64,000 nt of DNA from Luscinia megarhynchos (GCA_034336665.1 CM067570.1:15607502-15671501); one strand, 5' to 3'. Numbered from the stretch's first letter, positions 45,731 through 59,469 are shown. Program-made: numbers and translations. Notes: generated by a model from the sequence alone, not told the origin.

Positions 45731-48309
45731 TGCTGCCAGCGGCTGCTCCACCGCGGGACCACGCCAGCCCCACGGCAGCCGGGCTTCCCCCGCCAGGCAC
45801 CCCTCAGTCCGGCACGGTGAGAGGTGGGCCACTGCTGGGGCGGCTGGCAGCTCCCAGGCACGGGTATGGCCCGGTTCCATCCATGAGGACCACTTTTTGT
45901 GGGAGCAGGCATGTGGAGTCAGACAAGGGCTGGCTGCAATGTCTGCATCCAGGATGATAGGCTGGCTCTGGGCACGACATCCTGAAACAGCTGAAGCCAC
46001 CCTGGCTCTCTGGCTGCTCCTGCCAGGCACCTGAGATGAATCACTCAGGGCGAGTGAGTCACCTGCCGGCCCCCCGGCCTTGGCCACGCTGGCAGCAGAG
46101 CTTGGCAGAGCATCCACTACAGTTCCTCACCCTCCCCTTTGGCACAGCAGCAGGGCTGTTCCTGCTCCACTTTCTGCGAGGGAAGAGCTATGAGGGGATG
46201 TCCAAGGACCTATGGAAGAGCAGGCAGCAGAAGACACATGGCAGGGTTGCCAATAGTGAGTCCAGTGCTCTGTGTGTCCCTTCCCAAGCCGGATGCCAGG
46301 TGACCCCATCCAAGCAGCAAATGCTCCAGGCAGGCTCGGACTATAGGCATGTGGCAAGCAGCCTGCTACTGGCGTCTGGCCGGGATCAATTTAATCTGTC
46401 CAATCCAAGGAAATCCAGATCTGGAAAGCACCAGTGCCTGGAGCAGCAGGGAGACAGGTGGGCAGGTAGGCAGGCTGCACCCACAGCCGCATTCCATGAC
46501 CCTGGCCAGGCTCCAGCTGCCCCAGTACGCTGTGGCATGTCATTTATGGGAACTGTGGTGAGGCCAGGGCTGCTCTGTGCTGGCAGGCTCCTGCCCAGAG
46601 CATCCTTCAGCTGAGCCAGCTGATGACCCTATATCCAGGGGAGGGCATATGTGCTGTCACTTGCACCACTGCATGTGAGCCCAGGGGCTCCTGCAGCCTT
46701 CTGCTGCAGGCAGCACTGGGCAGTGGTGCCCTGGCCATGGGAGGACCAGGACGTGTCACCGGGTGCTGCCCAGACCCAGCAGGAGACAATCTTGGCTGCC
46801 AAGGGCTGGCAGCCATTCCCATTCTGCCTGAGAGCCTGGATTGGTGTGGTGCATCACTAGCCCAGTGTGACATCAGCCATGAGCTGAGGCCCCAAAGCAG
46901 GCACGGGTGGGTGCCAGGACCCTGTTCCTCTCCAGGATCTCCCAACCAAGCTTACTGTGCAGTCAGCAGCTGAGCTGGCATTGATTTATTGATCCAGCAT
47001 CCATAGGGGTGGGAGCTGGGAGGGGCTCAGGCTTTGATCAGCCTCCTGCAGAGGCGACAGGCATCAAAGGCTGATGCGTGAGCAGCAGGGGCCTCTCTCT
47101 GGGACAATGGGGAAATCCGTCTGTTGTCTTGGTGGGCGTGGCCCGGGCTGGGAACCTGGATGCTCAGGTAGCCAGAACTGGCACCCACACCCTTTCTGGT
47201 GGTGCTGGGGAGGTGAAATGGCTGGCGGGAGCCAGGGAACCCCTGGATGATGCTGAACCCCAGGCAAGCAGGGGTGCCATGGCAATGGGCAGACAGTTTC
47301 TCTCCCGTGCTGCTGGCAGTGGCATATCTGCCATTCCCAGCAGAAGAAGCAGACCCAGGTGCAGCTGCATTCTGGGGTACAAAAGCAGTGATGTAGGGCA
47401 CTATGGCTGTGCCTGGCTCTGCCCCAAAGGTAGATGGGCAGGAGAGGTGAGGGGAGCAGGGCAGATGTTAGTGCAGCTGCTGTGCAGGGGTGACAGGTGG
47501 GATAAACGATCCTGGGTTCTCCAGGGGCCAGTAAATTAGAATCAATAGGAAGCAGGAATAATTTATTTGTTTGACATCGCCTGTTAATTAACTGGGCTGA
47601 TGAGTGTGATGGGGAGTGGCAGAAACCCTTCCACCTGCTCATTTGGTACCTTTCCACAGGGGCTGGGATTGGCATGGGGGAGTCCCACGGGGGAATCCCA
47701 TTCTCAGTAGCATCCATCCCTGCCCTCAGCAGTGGGGCAGGACAGGGGCAGGAGGGGACAGCATGCAAGAGCCTGACAGGCAGGGCACAATGAGGGGAAA
47801 GGATGAACATGGGATGCTGCATGGCCAGCAGGCCAGCAGTGCACGTGGTCGCTGCGTGGTGCCCCTTGCTCAGCATTTCCTCCATGCCCAGGCACTGCTA
47901 GACCTTGGCTCCTGCACCTCCCTGGCTGCTGCAGCTCTGGTGTGGCCCACGTGCTTGCTCCAGCTGCCAAGCATACCTCCAACCAGGGCTACCTCTACAG
48001 GCTGCCTCTGCTTCCTCCCACTCCTGCCTTGTCCCCAGCACAGCTGGTGGCTGCACTGGCAGGTCTACACTCCCAGCACACATCCTTGGCTCTGCCTTGC
48101 CTGCATCCTGCCAGGCTCACAGGCATCCTTGGCAGCTCCGTCAGGAATGGCTGCAAGCACCTCTGGCTGGTGATGTGTGCCTGGGCAGTGGCACCCCCAC
48201 CAGGGTGCAGGCACAGAGCTGTCCCCAGGTCCCTGCTGGCAGGGTGCTGGGCTGTCCCTGCTCTGCAGGCCTTCCTCAGCCCCAGGCAGCACCGTCACCT
48301 CCCTCTGTT

Positions 48310-48540
48310 TTTTTTTTAAAGAATAACATTTCTGCTAAATACTTTAATCAGATTAGTAGCAGTGTGTCTGCAGTGCTGTTAAATCAATGCTCCCCAACAC
48401 ATCTCGGCGGCTAGAAATCAATTACTGTTTAAGCCGTGCCTTGGTCCCTGGCCTGCGATCAATATGGGAGATGTATTACTCTCCCAGAGACTTTCCCACT
48501 AAAAACCTTTCATTTGTATAACAGGAGCTCAGGCAAAGTT
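48310..48540. promoter_or_regulatory. Candidate conserved noncoding element
   Basis: 230-base AT-rich block (TAAATACTTTAATCAGATTAG, GTTAAATCAATGC, GAAATCAATTACTGTTTAAGCC, GATCAATATGGG), non-repetitive apart from a T9 run at its start. Confidence 0.4.
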
Positions 48541-49839
48541 CTGGTGCCCTCCCTTCCCACCTGCTCCTCAAGGACCAGGCAGCCCCATCCCAGCTTCACT
48601 CTGGGAGGCTGCTGGGGCCAGCTGGCTTGGAGCCTGTATGACACAGGATTGGGACAATCCCTGCTCCAGGAGGAGGTGTGCAATACTGGGCCAGCACAAA
48701 GTGTGTGAGACTGTGTCCCACACATGATGGGATGGCAGGTTAGAGACCCAGGGGTGCCTGGTGACCCTGGGGCTTCCTGGGCCCTGTTCCAGTGTGGCTG
48801 AATCCTCTGCCAGCTCCAGTGCCCACTGCCTTGGCTTCTGCCATCACTGGATCCCAGCCAGGGCACTGCCAGACCCAGGTATCCCACGAGGAGGGTATGG
48901 CCACTGCCCCATATGCCCCTGCCCCAGAGCTTTGCCCCTATGTAGGGCTTTTTCCCCCTCCTCCATCTTGTCCCATAATTTGGAGAGTGATTTTCATCAC
49001 TCATGATAAGGATCTTTAATTAGCTGTGAATATTAATGACTTATTCTGTAATTAATCATGCTTTGCATGCTGGGGTGGGGGGAGCAGATCCTAGCACCAC
49101 CTTGGCTATGTATGTGGTGGCTGCAGCAGTGACAGCAGCCCCAGGGTCTCACCCCATCCCAGGTCAGCACCCCCACCCATCCCATGGGAGAAAGTGGCCC
49201 TCCATAAACACACTGGCAGCTTACCATGTGGGGATTCAGCCTCACATCCCTGGGCCAGGGCTAAGGGGGCTGTGGGGCTCAGGGAGGGCCTGCTCTCACC
49301 CTTCTCCCTGACCAGACCTTGCTTCAAGAGCTGGGGACAATCTGGGCTGTGCTGGGATCGTATCTCCTTGCCCAGCTCTGTGGGTGCCTGTGAGGGATGA
49401 AAAGTGGCTTTTGGTGCACCACTTGCTCTTCTGCCCCATGCAGTGTGCTCTGGCAGGCAGGGCAGGTCTGCATTGGCCAAATCCACCTCACCCTACACAG
49501 CTGTGGGTGCCCTGCCTGAAAGCAGACGGGCATCATCCTCCTTGCAGCTCCCTGCCCTCTCTGCCTGCCTGTCTGCACATTACCTCCCAGCCTCTGCTGT
49601 CAGGGAATTTATGTAGTCCCAAATCTTGCCTGGTCACCCCAAACTTGGTTCTAGCAGCCTGCACTGAGGAGAAACTGAGGCTGGCAGTGCCTGCCCCCAT
49701 CCTGACGTGGCAGGGACGTCCCAGGTGCCAGGTGGTGCCAGGCTGGGTGTCCCAGGTGCCAGGGTGACGGATGGCGAGCGGAGGAACCCGCCGGCCACCC
49801 GAGGCCTCTGCCTGCCTGCGCCAAGCGCTCCCACGAGGG

Positions 49840-49960
49840 CAGAGTTTGCTTAAACAGAGACAGATTTAACTATTTCCATTACAGCTAAATGATGAGCCCC
49901 ATAAACTTTATGGCTCCATGCGCATGAGAGCGGCTCTAATGGCCTTCACCATCTGGAGGA
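49840..49960. promoter_or_regulatory. Candidate conserved noncoding element
   Basis: Island GTTTGCTTAAACAGAG, GATTTAACTATTTCC, AGCTAAATGATGAG, CATAAACTTTATGG. The last is an inverted repeat. Confidence 0.3.
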
Positions 49961-50739
49961 GATGGCTCCGTGGGGGACCTGCCCGCCCACAGCCAGGACC
50001 TGCGTGCAGAGCCAGACCCTGCCCGGCACCGGCACGGGGCTGCCAGCACCTGCAGGTGGCATGGTACCGCTGGCTTCTGTGTTTGACCCCCGTGTGATCC
50101 TGCTGGGGAGCACATGGGCTGTACCTGGAGGTTGCCCAGTTAGCCCTCGGGTTTTTGGTGGTCCTCTCTGCAGGGGCAGGCTGAGAGCAGGTACTCACTG
50201 TGATCCTGCCTGCACTTCCAAATGCTTCTGGCACGATCCCTGACACTTCTCTGCTGGTACCGTGCTGCAGGATTTGTCACTGGTGGGTGCAGGAGGACTG
50301 CCCAGCAAGGGGCATGTGAATACCCTAGCTGCCCCTCAGTAGTGCCCATCCAAAGCCTGCTGGTTGTTGATTGTGGCAGGTTTGTAGGGGGTTGTGGGGC
50401 ACCTGTATCAATCATCCCCTGTTGGTATGACTGCAATCTGTGCAGGGATGCTGCTGGGAGGCAGTCCAGGCAGGGTACTGCAGGTACAGCCCTGAGCAGT
50501 GGAGGGATGGGCAGGTGCAGGTGAGGACACAAAAGCCATCGCCTAACCCCTCTCCCCCATGGTGCAGAGCATTCCCCCGTGACTGTGGGCTGGTGGAAGT
50601 GTGGCTGCATGGCCATGGCCATGGCCAGCCAGGGCAGGAGGGCTGTGGGGCTGCCAGCACCCAGTCTGGAGCTGAGAGTGAAGGCTGGGGCTGCTGGCAC
50701 GGTGCTGCAGCAGAGGATTAGGTTTGGTGCAGGAGAGCC

Positions 50740-50845
50740 AGAGAGATGCTTTGAAGTCTCATGCATATGAATCAGTGGCTTGGGGCAGGAGCGGAGGGTC
50801 TACGCTAATCTCTCCCTTGCCATGGTGACAAGTGTGACAAACATG
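50740..50845. promoter_or_regulatory. Candidate element with POU-dimer-like site
   Basis: ATGCATATGAAT at 50,761-50,772 is one step from the palindromic POU-dimer (MORE) site ATGCATATGCAT. It is followed by GCTAATC. Confidence 0.35.
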
Positions 50846-51959
50846 TGTGGGCCGGGAGGCAGGGCAGGGAGCAGGCAGGGGGCGAGGGATGGCAGGAAGG
50901 GCAGCCCTGGTGAAGGGGGGCCCGTGGCTGGCACGTGCTGGGGTGCTGCACCAGGTGCTCTGCAGTGCACCCCAGACAGCCTCCCCAGCCTTGTGCTCAC
51001 CTGGGCTCCTGGAACCCCACTCTGAGCAGGGTGCTGTCCCCACACATGCTGGCACCCCGCTGGGCTCTGGGGCCCGGGGCAGAGGTGGTGGTGATGTGTC
51101 TGCTGGCAGTGCCCGTCTGGCACGGCACTGCAGGTGCACCAGCTTGCCACTGGTGGCCAGGCAGGGGGTGCAGGCAGTGCAGGCAGGACGCAGCTGCTCA
51201 GGGCCGGCAGTGTGGGCAGGGACAGCTGCCTGAGCTGAGCCGTGCTGGGTGCTTGGGCAGGGGCAGGGCACAGCTGGGGTCAGGGCACCTCAGCTGGGAA
51301 AGAGACCCAGCCCTTTCCCGAGCTCATCCCACCACAGCCCAGCCCTGTCTGAGCTGGTAGAGCCCTCGTGGGACCCGGGCAGCTCCCATCGATCCAGGTC
51401 GTGGTGCCATCTGCTCAGTGGTGCTCTGGCCCTGCCTGCCATAGCCTGGGCTCCATGGAGATGTCATGTTTGGGTCTGCTCCTCCTGTGACAGCCTGAAG
51501 CCCTCAGTGCTCTCCTAGGAGACAGTAACTGGAGCAGACGCTTGCTCCTAGCAGGACATGGCTGGGGCTTGCAGGAGAGCCTCTGAGATCAATTTGGAGT
51601 TGTTTTGATGCTCTCCTGTTGCAGCATGGCGGTGGCAGCTGTCTGCTCAGCCCAGGGGACTGTGCAGGGACAAGCACTGGCTGGCAATGCCTGGTGGGGC
51701 TCAGAGAAACTGTTTGGGCTGGTGCAAGCCACAGAGAAGGCTGTTGGCTCTGCAGCCTCTCAAAGGCTGTGGGTGCTGGCAGTGAAGCTGCTGTTTGCTC
51801 CGAGGGTGCCCAGAGCTGCCATCTCTCTTCCAGCACCCATGGCACAGGATGCTGTGGCTCAGGGCCAGGACAGAGCACTGAGCAGGGAATGCTGTCCAGA
51901 CTGATTGCTGGAGGACAGGGAGGGGAGAATGAGGGCTGGAGCAGCATTGTGGCAGGAAG

Positions 51960-52090
51960 ACAGACAAATGCAGAGCAGATGTTTAATTATCAGCACAGCG
52001 TTCTCGGATCCCTGAAAGTCCCTGCATCCAAATGTAGATATTTTTATGGGAACATACGCTTCTGCTGGAGCTGGAGCTGTAACACAGTGC
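51960..52090. promoter_or_regulatory. Candidate conserved noncoding element
   Basis: Island with GTTTAATTATCAGC, CCAAATGTAGATATTTTTATGGG. AT-rich against GC-rich flanks, and no repeat. Confidence 0.3.
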
Positions 52091-53869
52091 CCACCTTCTA
52101 CGGACTGTGCATCACCAAGGCTGGCACTGTTCACCTCTGCTGTGGATGGGGCACCTGTGGGCTGCAGTTGGGCTGGAGAGGGCATCAGGAGCTGTGTGCC
52201 ATTGTGGGGATGAAGCTCACTGCAAGCTCACAGCCCCAGAGGCTCAGTCCTCTATCCATCCTACTTCATCCCACTGTGTAGGGACATGCTGGGATGCAGC
52301 AGCTGCCATCCATGCCCAGCTGGCAGCCTGGCCAAGCACAGGGCCAGGCAGGGCTGGAAACTGCCTTCTCCTTACATCCATCACTTCTTAAAGCTGGTCC
52401 CTACTGGCCCAGACAACTTACAGAGATTTCTTAAAGTCCTCAGAGACCTTTGTGATCTCTGTTTTATACTGTCAGACTTGCAAGGTGTAGGTGTACATGT
52501 CATCCCTGCCTACAGGCTGTCTCTCCTCTACCTCACATCTCTCCCCTGGCCCTTGGCTGTTCTCTGGCACACCTGGGGCAGTTGGAGGACTCTGCCATTG
52601 TTAGAGTGGGAGCTGGAGGAGACACGGGCAGAACAGGAAATGGAGCCACCCGGGGTTGTGGGCCAGCCTGAGCTTTGTGCACGGCTTGCCTCTGCTGCTG
52701 GAGGAGCTGGAAAGGCTGCCTGCCCTGCCACGGGACTATGGACCACTGTGTGTCCCTCAATACAGGGGTAAGCTGTAGGTCCCTTGAGATATTCCAGCCT
52801 GAGGCTGCAGCTAGACACGGGGCTGGTCTGCAGCACAGAGCCCAGTGCTGCATCTCTGTAACAGCATCCTGCAGGAAAGGGCTGGTGGAGGGCAGCCCTG
52901 GCCTCCCTGCCTGAGCATGGGGCAAGGCTGCCTGACTGTGCCAAGTAAAGTAATTGGCAAGAAGAAAGCAGGTACAGGCTGGTACTCACCCACAGGCAGG
53001 TGTGAGGGGCACTGGAGCAGACAGCACTGAAACCCCTCTCTAGCATCACTGTGAAAGAGCTCTGCAATAAGGGGAGCCCCCATGCTGGGGCTTTGCCACA
53101 GCAGAGGGCTCAGCTCAGGGGCAGTGGGCTTCCCTGAGTCTCCCCTACCAGTTCTGCAGAGCTGCTGGGGGATGCCCACGCTGAGAGAGGGATTTCCAAT
53201 CGCACTTTAGGGATGGCAGCAGTCTGTCCCCAGCATGGAAATCTCATCCCAGGCAGCCCAGCCTGCCTTCACTGCTCCGCAGTCCCTTGAGGCTGTAAAT
53301 ATTTTGGATTCCCTGCCTCGCCTGCTCAGGCACCTTGCAGATTCAGGGCATGTTGCTGTCTTAAAACCTATTAGGTTTCCTGTCACCTCCTAGGGCCCAT
53401 GAATCTGTGGGCCTGATGGAACTGGGACTGAAATGGTCCTGCAGGCAAATGGCTCTGCACACCCTGCACAGCACCACCTGCTCCCCGCATGGCTCTCCTC
53501 TCCACAGGCCTATAATCCCCCCAAACCATGGGAAACTGCTCCAGCATCATCCCCAGCAGGCTGGAACTGGCTGCTCTTCTCCAGTTCAGCTGGAGTTTCC
53601 AGGGACATCCTGGGCATCAGGTACCACATCCAGCTATAGCCAGGACTGTGCCCTGGTCGCCAGCTCTGCCAGTGTGCTTAGAGCTGGGGCAGGCAAAGGG
53701 TTTGTCACTCTTGCCAGTCTAATAAGCCAGGACTTAGATTCTGGGACATTTTTCTTGCCACCGTTACGCTGTTTCACTGTCTGCATCCCTGCTGCTAGGG
53801 AGGGGGAGTTAGTGATGCTGTGAGTGCTGGAACCCCATCAGGCAGTGGTGAATAAGGGCTACACGTGCA

Positions 53870-54310
53870 GCCGACAGCCCCAAACCCTCATAAATCTCCT
53901 TTGCATGGCCCGTGGCTCACCTAAGTAGATTTGATTTGTCAAATATTAAAATTAATTTAGAACTGAGTGGTGGCCTGTGCGGGCACCCTGCTCTCCTGCC
54001 TTCCCCCCGCTGCCACCTCTGCTCCTGCCCAATGCATCATCCCCGGCCCCGCGCTCTCGCCCCAGCCGGGGCGCCGGGAGCCGGGATAAATCATCCTGCC
54101 GCCACGCTCAGAGATGAGACGATTGCTTGCTCGGCGGCAGGGGATCACAGGGGAAATCACACCGCGTGCCACCCGCTCCGCGCCGGGGGCGGGGGAGACG
54201 CCACGCTTAGGCAGAGATTTATTTATTTGATTTTACTGGGCTGCGATTTTTTTTTCATCTCTCAAACACCCACGAGGGAATTGCAGCCCCTGGAATATTA
54301 ATGCCACACA
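53870..54310. promoter_or_regulatory. Candidate conserved noncoding element
   Basis: Two AT-rich arms (CATAAATCTCC ... AAATATTAAAATTAATTTAG; and GATTTATTTATTTGATTTTAC ... GGAATATTAATGCC) flank a CpG-rich core with GCCGGGATAAATCATCC. The mixed composition is unlike the rest of the intron. Confidence 0.35.
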
Positions 54311-54689
54311 GGACGCCAGCTCGTTAAAATGTCACCTGGCTGTAATTTCTCCTGTGCTTATTATTCCCCAGGGAGAGCGAGCTCCCATTCCTCCCTGCTC
54401 GCGGTGGTCCCGGCACACGGGGCAGCCCTGCCCGTCCCCTTCACTGCAGCATGAGCGCTGCTCTGTCACATCACCCAAAATGTTTCTGGCCCTCTTCCAC
54501 CACCGCAGAGGTGGGCTGCACCGTCTCCAGCTTTTCCTGCTGAGCTGAGCCCCAGGAACCGACTGTGCTGTGAAAGACAGCGCCAGCGTGGTGCAAACGC
54601 CGCCCGGCTGGCACAAGGGACGAGCGGTGTCACCGCGGGCAGAGGTCGGCCAGAGGCCAGTGTTGGCATGGGCTGGGGACAGGGTGGCA

Positions 54690-54960
54690 CAGGGAACAGC
54701 TGCCTTAAGGAAACTTTGGCTCAGTTCCTGCAAATTAATGTTTTTTTCCCAAACAGTTTCCTGGCGCTAAGCGCGACGCGGGGAGCAATTATCTTTAGTG
54801 TCGATGTTATTACCATAAAAATTGCATTGAGGACTTTTCTCCTCCGATTAGAAAGTTAACGATCATCACTGCCTTCATTGTTCCCCGCACCGTGCTCGCT
54901 CTAATAAAGAGTCTGTGCACTTTACTTTTCACTTAGCATGAAAATTACCCAGCTGCTGCT
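54690..54960. promoter_or_regulatory. Candidate conserved noncoding element (strongest)
   Basis: About 250 bases of unusually varied, information-rich sequence: CAAATTAATG, GGCGCTAAGCGCGACGCGG, GCAATTATCTTTAG, GATGTTATTACC, AAAATTGCATTG, GATTAGAAAGTTAACGATCATC, GCTCTAATAAAGAG. Rich in homeodomain cores and CpGs together, with no open frame. This composition is typical of deeply conserved enhancers. Confidence 0.45.
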
Positions 54961-55599
54961 GTGCACGGCTGTGCAGCCCCCGCACTCACCTCCTGGTGAC
55001 GGGCCCTTGGCAGGTACGGGGAAGGAGCAGCCGCCCGCTCGGCTGGGACAGACGGACGGACGGCTTGGCTGGCGGCTCCCCACGCGGTGGAGGCCAGGGC
55101 TTGGCTCAGGGCAGGTGGTGTCACGGCTGCCCACCCTCTCTCCGAGCCTCAGGGAGCACCTGAGGAAGCTTTTCCATGTGTTCTCCTTCAGGGATGTGCT
55201 GTCAGCAGTCCCTGCTCATGACCATCTGCTGGGCATATTTGGACCCCAAAAAGCCAAACCCATAGGGGATCTCCCCCGCTTCTCTTGCCAAGATCTTGGA
55301 GTGGGAGGGATGGGTCCAGCCTTGCTATGGTGGCTGCACTTCTACTTGAGACTCCACCATGGCTCTCCATCCATGGCCAAGTTGGGGCTCCCTCCTGGCC
55401 ACACTCCCTTTACCTCTCACGGGCAGTGGCACAGCTGAGTCCTGCTGCTGTCGTCTGCTGGCCTGCCCTGCCCTGCCCTGGCCGGCAGACAGCACAGCAT
55501 CGCTGCTCACAGCAAACCAGTGCTGTGCCTGCCTGTGGACATCCAGGCTCTGGCACTCACCATCAATCCCACCACCTCTGATTTTCACAGGGAATATTT

Positions 55600-56060
55600 G
55601 CATCGTTTTGCTCAATACCAGCATAGCTCTTTAAATGCTTGAAGTGCTGTAAAAATCTTAGCTAATCTTCAGAGACCTTTTTTTTTCCAAAGCTCTTCAT
55701 TACTCCCTAATTGTTCAAACTTCTCTTCTTTTCCTTCTGATTAAAAGCAGATTTTAGAAGTGCCGTTCAGTTTCTCAGCTATTTTCAAGTCAAATGGATT
55801 CCATCCCCCTCTCCATGTATTAATAACCTGTTCTCGTGCATCCCCCAGTGAGCCAGTAAAAGCCCTTCTGAGCAGAGACAAGGTGACAGCAGCGCTCCGG
55901 AGGGAGCGATTGGATGGGGGTTACAGCTTGGAGGGAAAGAGATCCATCCATCCAGCTATCTATCATCCATCCTGCTATCATCCATCTACCAGAGAAATAA
56001 CATTTGCAATTCTGCTTTAGCTCTTCCTAATAATCATTAATATTTTCTTTTACCTTCCCA
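55600..56060. promoter_or_regulatory. AT-rich block with ATCC microsatellite
   Basis: T-rich, low-GC stretch ending in CTAATAATCATTAATATTTTC. Inside it an imperfect (ATCC)n/(ATCT)n run spans about 55,942-55,990. A regulatory role is only a guess; the T-runs could also be a decayed repeat. Confidence 0.3.
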
Positions 56061-58029
56061 ACCAGCAATAGGAGGAGATGCAGGGGTTTGGGGTGCAGGC
56101 AGCTCCACGGGGCTGCGGGTGTGAGAGGAGGGGGTGCAGAGTGCAGTGCCAGCAGGGCAGGCAGCTGTGTCTGTGTGGGGCGTGTGGGACGGCTGCACTG
56201 CTGGGAGGGGGAAGCAGGGCAACCAGTGCTGGTCACCAGCACACCCTGCAGCAGGAGGGACTCGGTGCTGAGCTGGAGAAGCATCTTGGTGAGGGGATTC
56301 TGGGATTCTGGTGGTGAAGATTGGAAAAAATGATGCTCTGGTTTCTGCCCTTGCCCAGCAGAGTGAGCTTGATGTCAGTTGTGGATCCAAATGGTTCAGT
56401 GTGGTCACAGAACCCAAGCATGCAGTGTGCATCTCTCTCTCCCTGTCTCCTGGGACTGGCCCCAAGGAGTCCCACTGTCCCCAGCTGGTAACGCCAGACA
56501 CCACAGCCCACCCCAGAGCCCCGTCCTCAGCCAGCTGGCCTGCCGTGGGAGATGGGACAGTGATGGATTGCAGCATTTACACATCTTCCCAGGGAGGAAA
56601 TGCGAGGTCCTGCAGGGCTCCATCAGCTGTCAGCAGTGGGCAGGGCAGCACCGAGGCCGTGCTGAGGAGTGGGTGCAGATTTCCAATGAGCACTGCAGAG
56701 GGCAGGAGGGGGAATCCCACATGCTACTGTCCAGGGCGAGTACTGAGCACCTGGGCACCTTCCCTCCTTTCAGTTATAATCACACTACCCACCTCGGGCT
56801 AGGGCAATGGCCTCATAAAGCATACCTCATGTGAAGGGGTGTGGGGGAGACCCCAGCAATGGCCCAGGGATGAGCTGCTGCTGTCAATGGTCCTGCTCTG
56901 CAGTGGGCTTCAGATCTGCTCCCAGGTTGGTTTGCATCATCTTCAAGATATTGTTGCTCTTAGATCATCACCTGTCAGTGCCAGCAATTATAAAAGTTTT
57001 AGAACTTGTGAGCCATCTCCTTGGTTGCCAAGGTTCTTCAGCCCAGGCTAAGGCACTGTTCTGCAGCTCTGAGCTTCAGTATTGCCCTGATGGGAATACA
57101 GCAGATCTGGATCCCCAGCCACAGTCATGACAAGTCCAAGATGTTTCCTGTGCCCTGCTGAAGAGATCTCTTCTTCAGACCACCCATGCTTCCCATGGAG
57201 CACCATGAGATAAAATCAGGGAGCTGATGGAGCTGGGAGACTGGAGAGCTGGGGCAGGTACCAGTGACTGGCACCTGGTACCTGGGAGAGCCTTCAAGCA
57301 GGGTCACCCACACCAGCCTCCAGGAGATGCCAGCAGGTTCAAGACTTTGGCCAGTTCCGTGGATGGAGAGGTGCTGGTGGCCCAGGCATGCGAAGAGCTG
57401 CTGTGTGCCAGGGTGCCTCATCCCCTCAGCTGGGCTATCCCGGCAGATGGCAGCAGGGATGCATCGCAGCCTGGCAGTGCGTGGGGACCTGCCTAGTGCC
57501 CCGACCTTGGAATAATCTTCAGTAGGATTAAGAGCTTAAATGTATCCGTGTAATTGCCAGGCCCCTGCTGAGCTGGAGAGAGTGTGAGTGCCAGCACAGG
57601 GAGGCAGTGCCCAGGAGTGCTTGCTCCTTCCTGCTGTCTGCTGCTGCCTCCTGCCATTGCCACTGCTGCGGGCACCACTGGGAGCCACCAACCTCCCTAC
57701 GTATGGATGGCAGGGGGCTCGAGAGGGATGGTGCCCAGGCACTGACAAAGAATGGGCTCCAAAGGGGAATTTCAAATGTGCAGGGTCCTGAGTGGGCTGC
57801 CTGTACCTCCCTGGCACCAGAAATCAGAGGATTTTTGGGGTTGACAGAGGTATCAGGGGCTCTCAGAGACCCCCAAGGAGCACCCAGGTGCTGGGACTAA
57901 AGGACACACAGAGCACTAGGGTGGCCCCTGCCCTGCCATGCCAGCGGGGTGCCAGCACCCCAGTCCCAGCCCCTCTGCCTGATGCGGGGTTTGGCACAGA
58001 GTGGGGAGCTGCCATCCCAGCCCCCTCAC

Positions 58030-58160
58030 TGTCTGCCTAATGGTCCCTGACATTTAAATGAGATTTAGTGCTCAGCCCGATGCTGAATATTCATGAGCCC
58101 ATGCGGCCCTGACAGCCGGGCTGGGGCTGCTCTCATGATTAATAATTTGTTTTTCCCTTT
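58030..58160. promoter_or_regulatory. Candidate element with octamer-like site
   Basis: CATTTAAATGAG, GAATATTCATGAG (58,085-58,097) and CATGATTAATAATTTG within 110 bases. Confidence 0.35.
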
Positions 58161-58859
58161 ACTGTAAACCTCACCTGCACTGGCTGCTTGCTCTGGCACT
58201 GCCAGCTCCCTGTTTGCCGGGGAGCACCCATGTCCTGGCCCTGCAGGTCCTTCACCTCCCTGCCTGCTGCGGGGCCCCTGCTGCAGGGCCAGGCACTCCC
58301 AAGGACTGGCCAGGGCGGCATCAGGAACCTTTTCATTGCTTAGCAGGCCAAGCCCTAAGCACAGGAATGAATATCCTGTGTGCTACCAGAGCAGAGGCAG
58401 CCCTGGCTGTCTGGCCTCTGTAGTAACTCCAGTTGCTCTCGCATAGAGACACCCTGGAGAGATACAACCAAGTTCTCCTGCTGTTTGCACGCTGGGCTCC
58501 CTCTCAGCTGGCAGCAGCTCATGTGGTGCAAATACTTCCAGGCTCTCCCAGGTGGGCAGGCAGGAGGTGAGTAGGCCACAAGCCCATTTTCCAGGACCTG
58601 CTTTTGGTGCTGTTCATGGGGTTAGTGGCTAGCTCAGATGTTCCCTCTGCAAACCCAGCACAGCAGTGTCCAGCCCCACTGACGCCCCTTACATGCACTC
58701 CCAAGGTCACTGCTCACCTCGCACCTCACTGCTCGCAGTGGTGTCCTGGAGGTGTGTGCAGCAGCACAGCCGACAGGGACCTGCCCCAGGGAGCTCCCTT
58801 GGGACCCAGGGGAAGCTGGGGGCCCAGGCTGCCATCTCCCCTCTGGCTCAACAGATCGG

Positions 58860-58950
58860 CTCCGGCAGCTCTGCACAAATTGCATAAATATTCATGGGGA
58901 CCTGAAGGAAATGTGACTGTCCCGGCTGATTATACGCGCCTGTCCTGAGG
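58860..58950. promoter_or_regulatory. Candidate element with octamer-like site
   Basis: TTGCATAAATATTCATGG at about 58,879-58,896 joins an octamer half (TTGCAT) to a second TATTCAT half, a layout used by POU factors, followed by GATTATACGCGCC. Confidence 0.35.
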
Positions 58951-59469
58951 GCTGCGGCTGCTCTCCAGGTGCTGCTGGCCGAGCTGCTGTCTTGTGGTGA
59001 GGCACACCAAGGGTACCCCCTGCTGCCCTCTGCAGTGTGGGGCTCAAAGCTGCTAGGGCCTCACACAGGGCTGGAACAAGGCTGCCAGCCCAAGCCAAGG
59101 ATGAGGCTTTTCCAGAGAAGTCCCAAGATACCCAGGGTTTTCCCACAGTGCCACACCAGTCTCTACACACAGCCCAGCAACTGCCCTGCATGCAGTCATG
59201 GTAAACCACTCCCCAGAGACATGTCCCATCCACTTTGGTGACTCTGGTATGTTCAGCACTGCCTCTGCTCCCTGGTGCTTTGGGCAGGCATGGGCAGAGA
59301 GTGGGACAGAGCTTCAGGGAGCAGCCCAGGGAGACTTCCCAGGGAGACAGCCCAGCTGGGATCTCTACACGCTGTAGAGATTAATCCCCTGCAGACCTGA
59401 GCAAGGTGCTGGGCTAATAGCCTGATTTATTCCTTCCCGTCTCTCTGGAGCACGGGAGGTTCCCCACTG

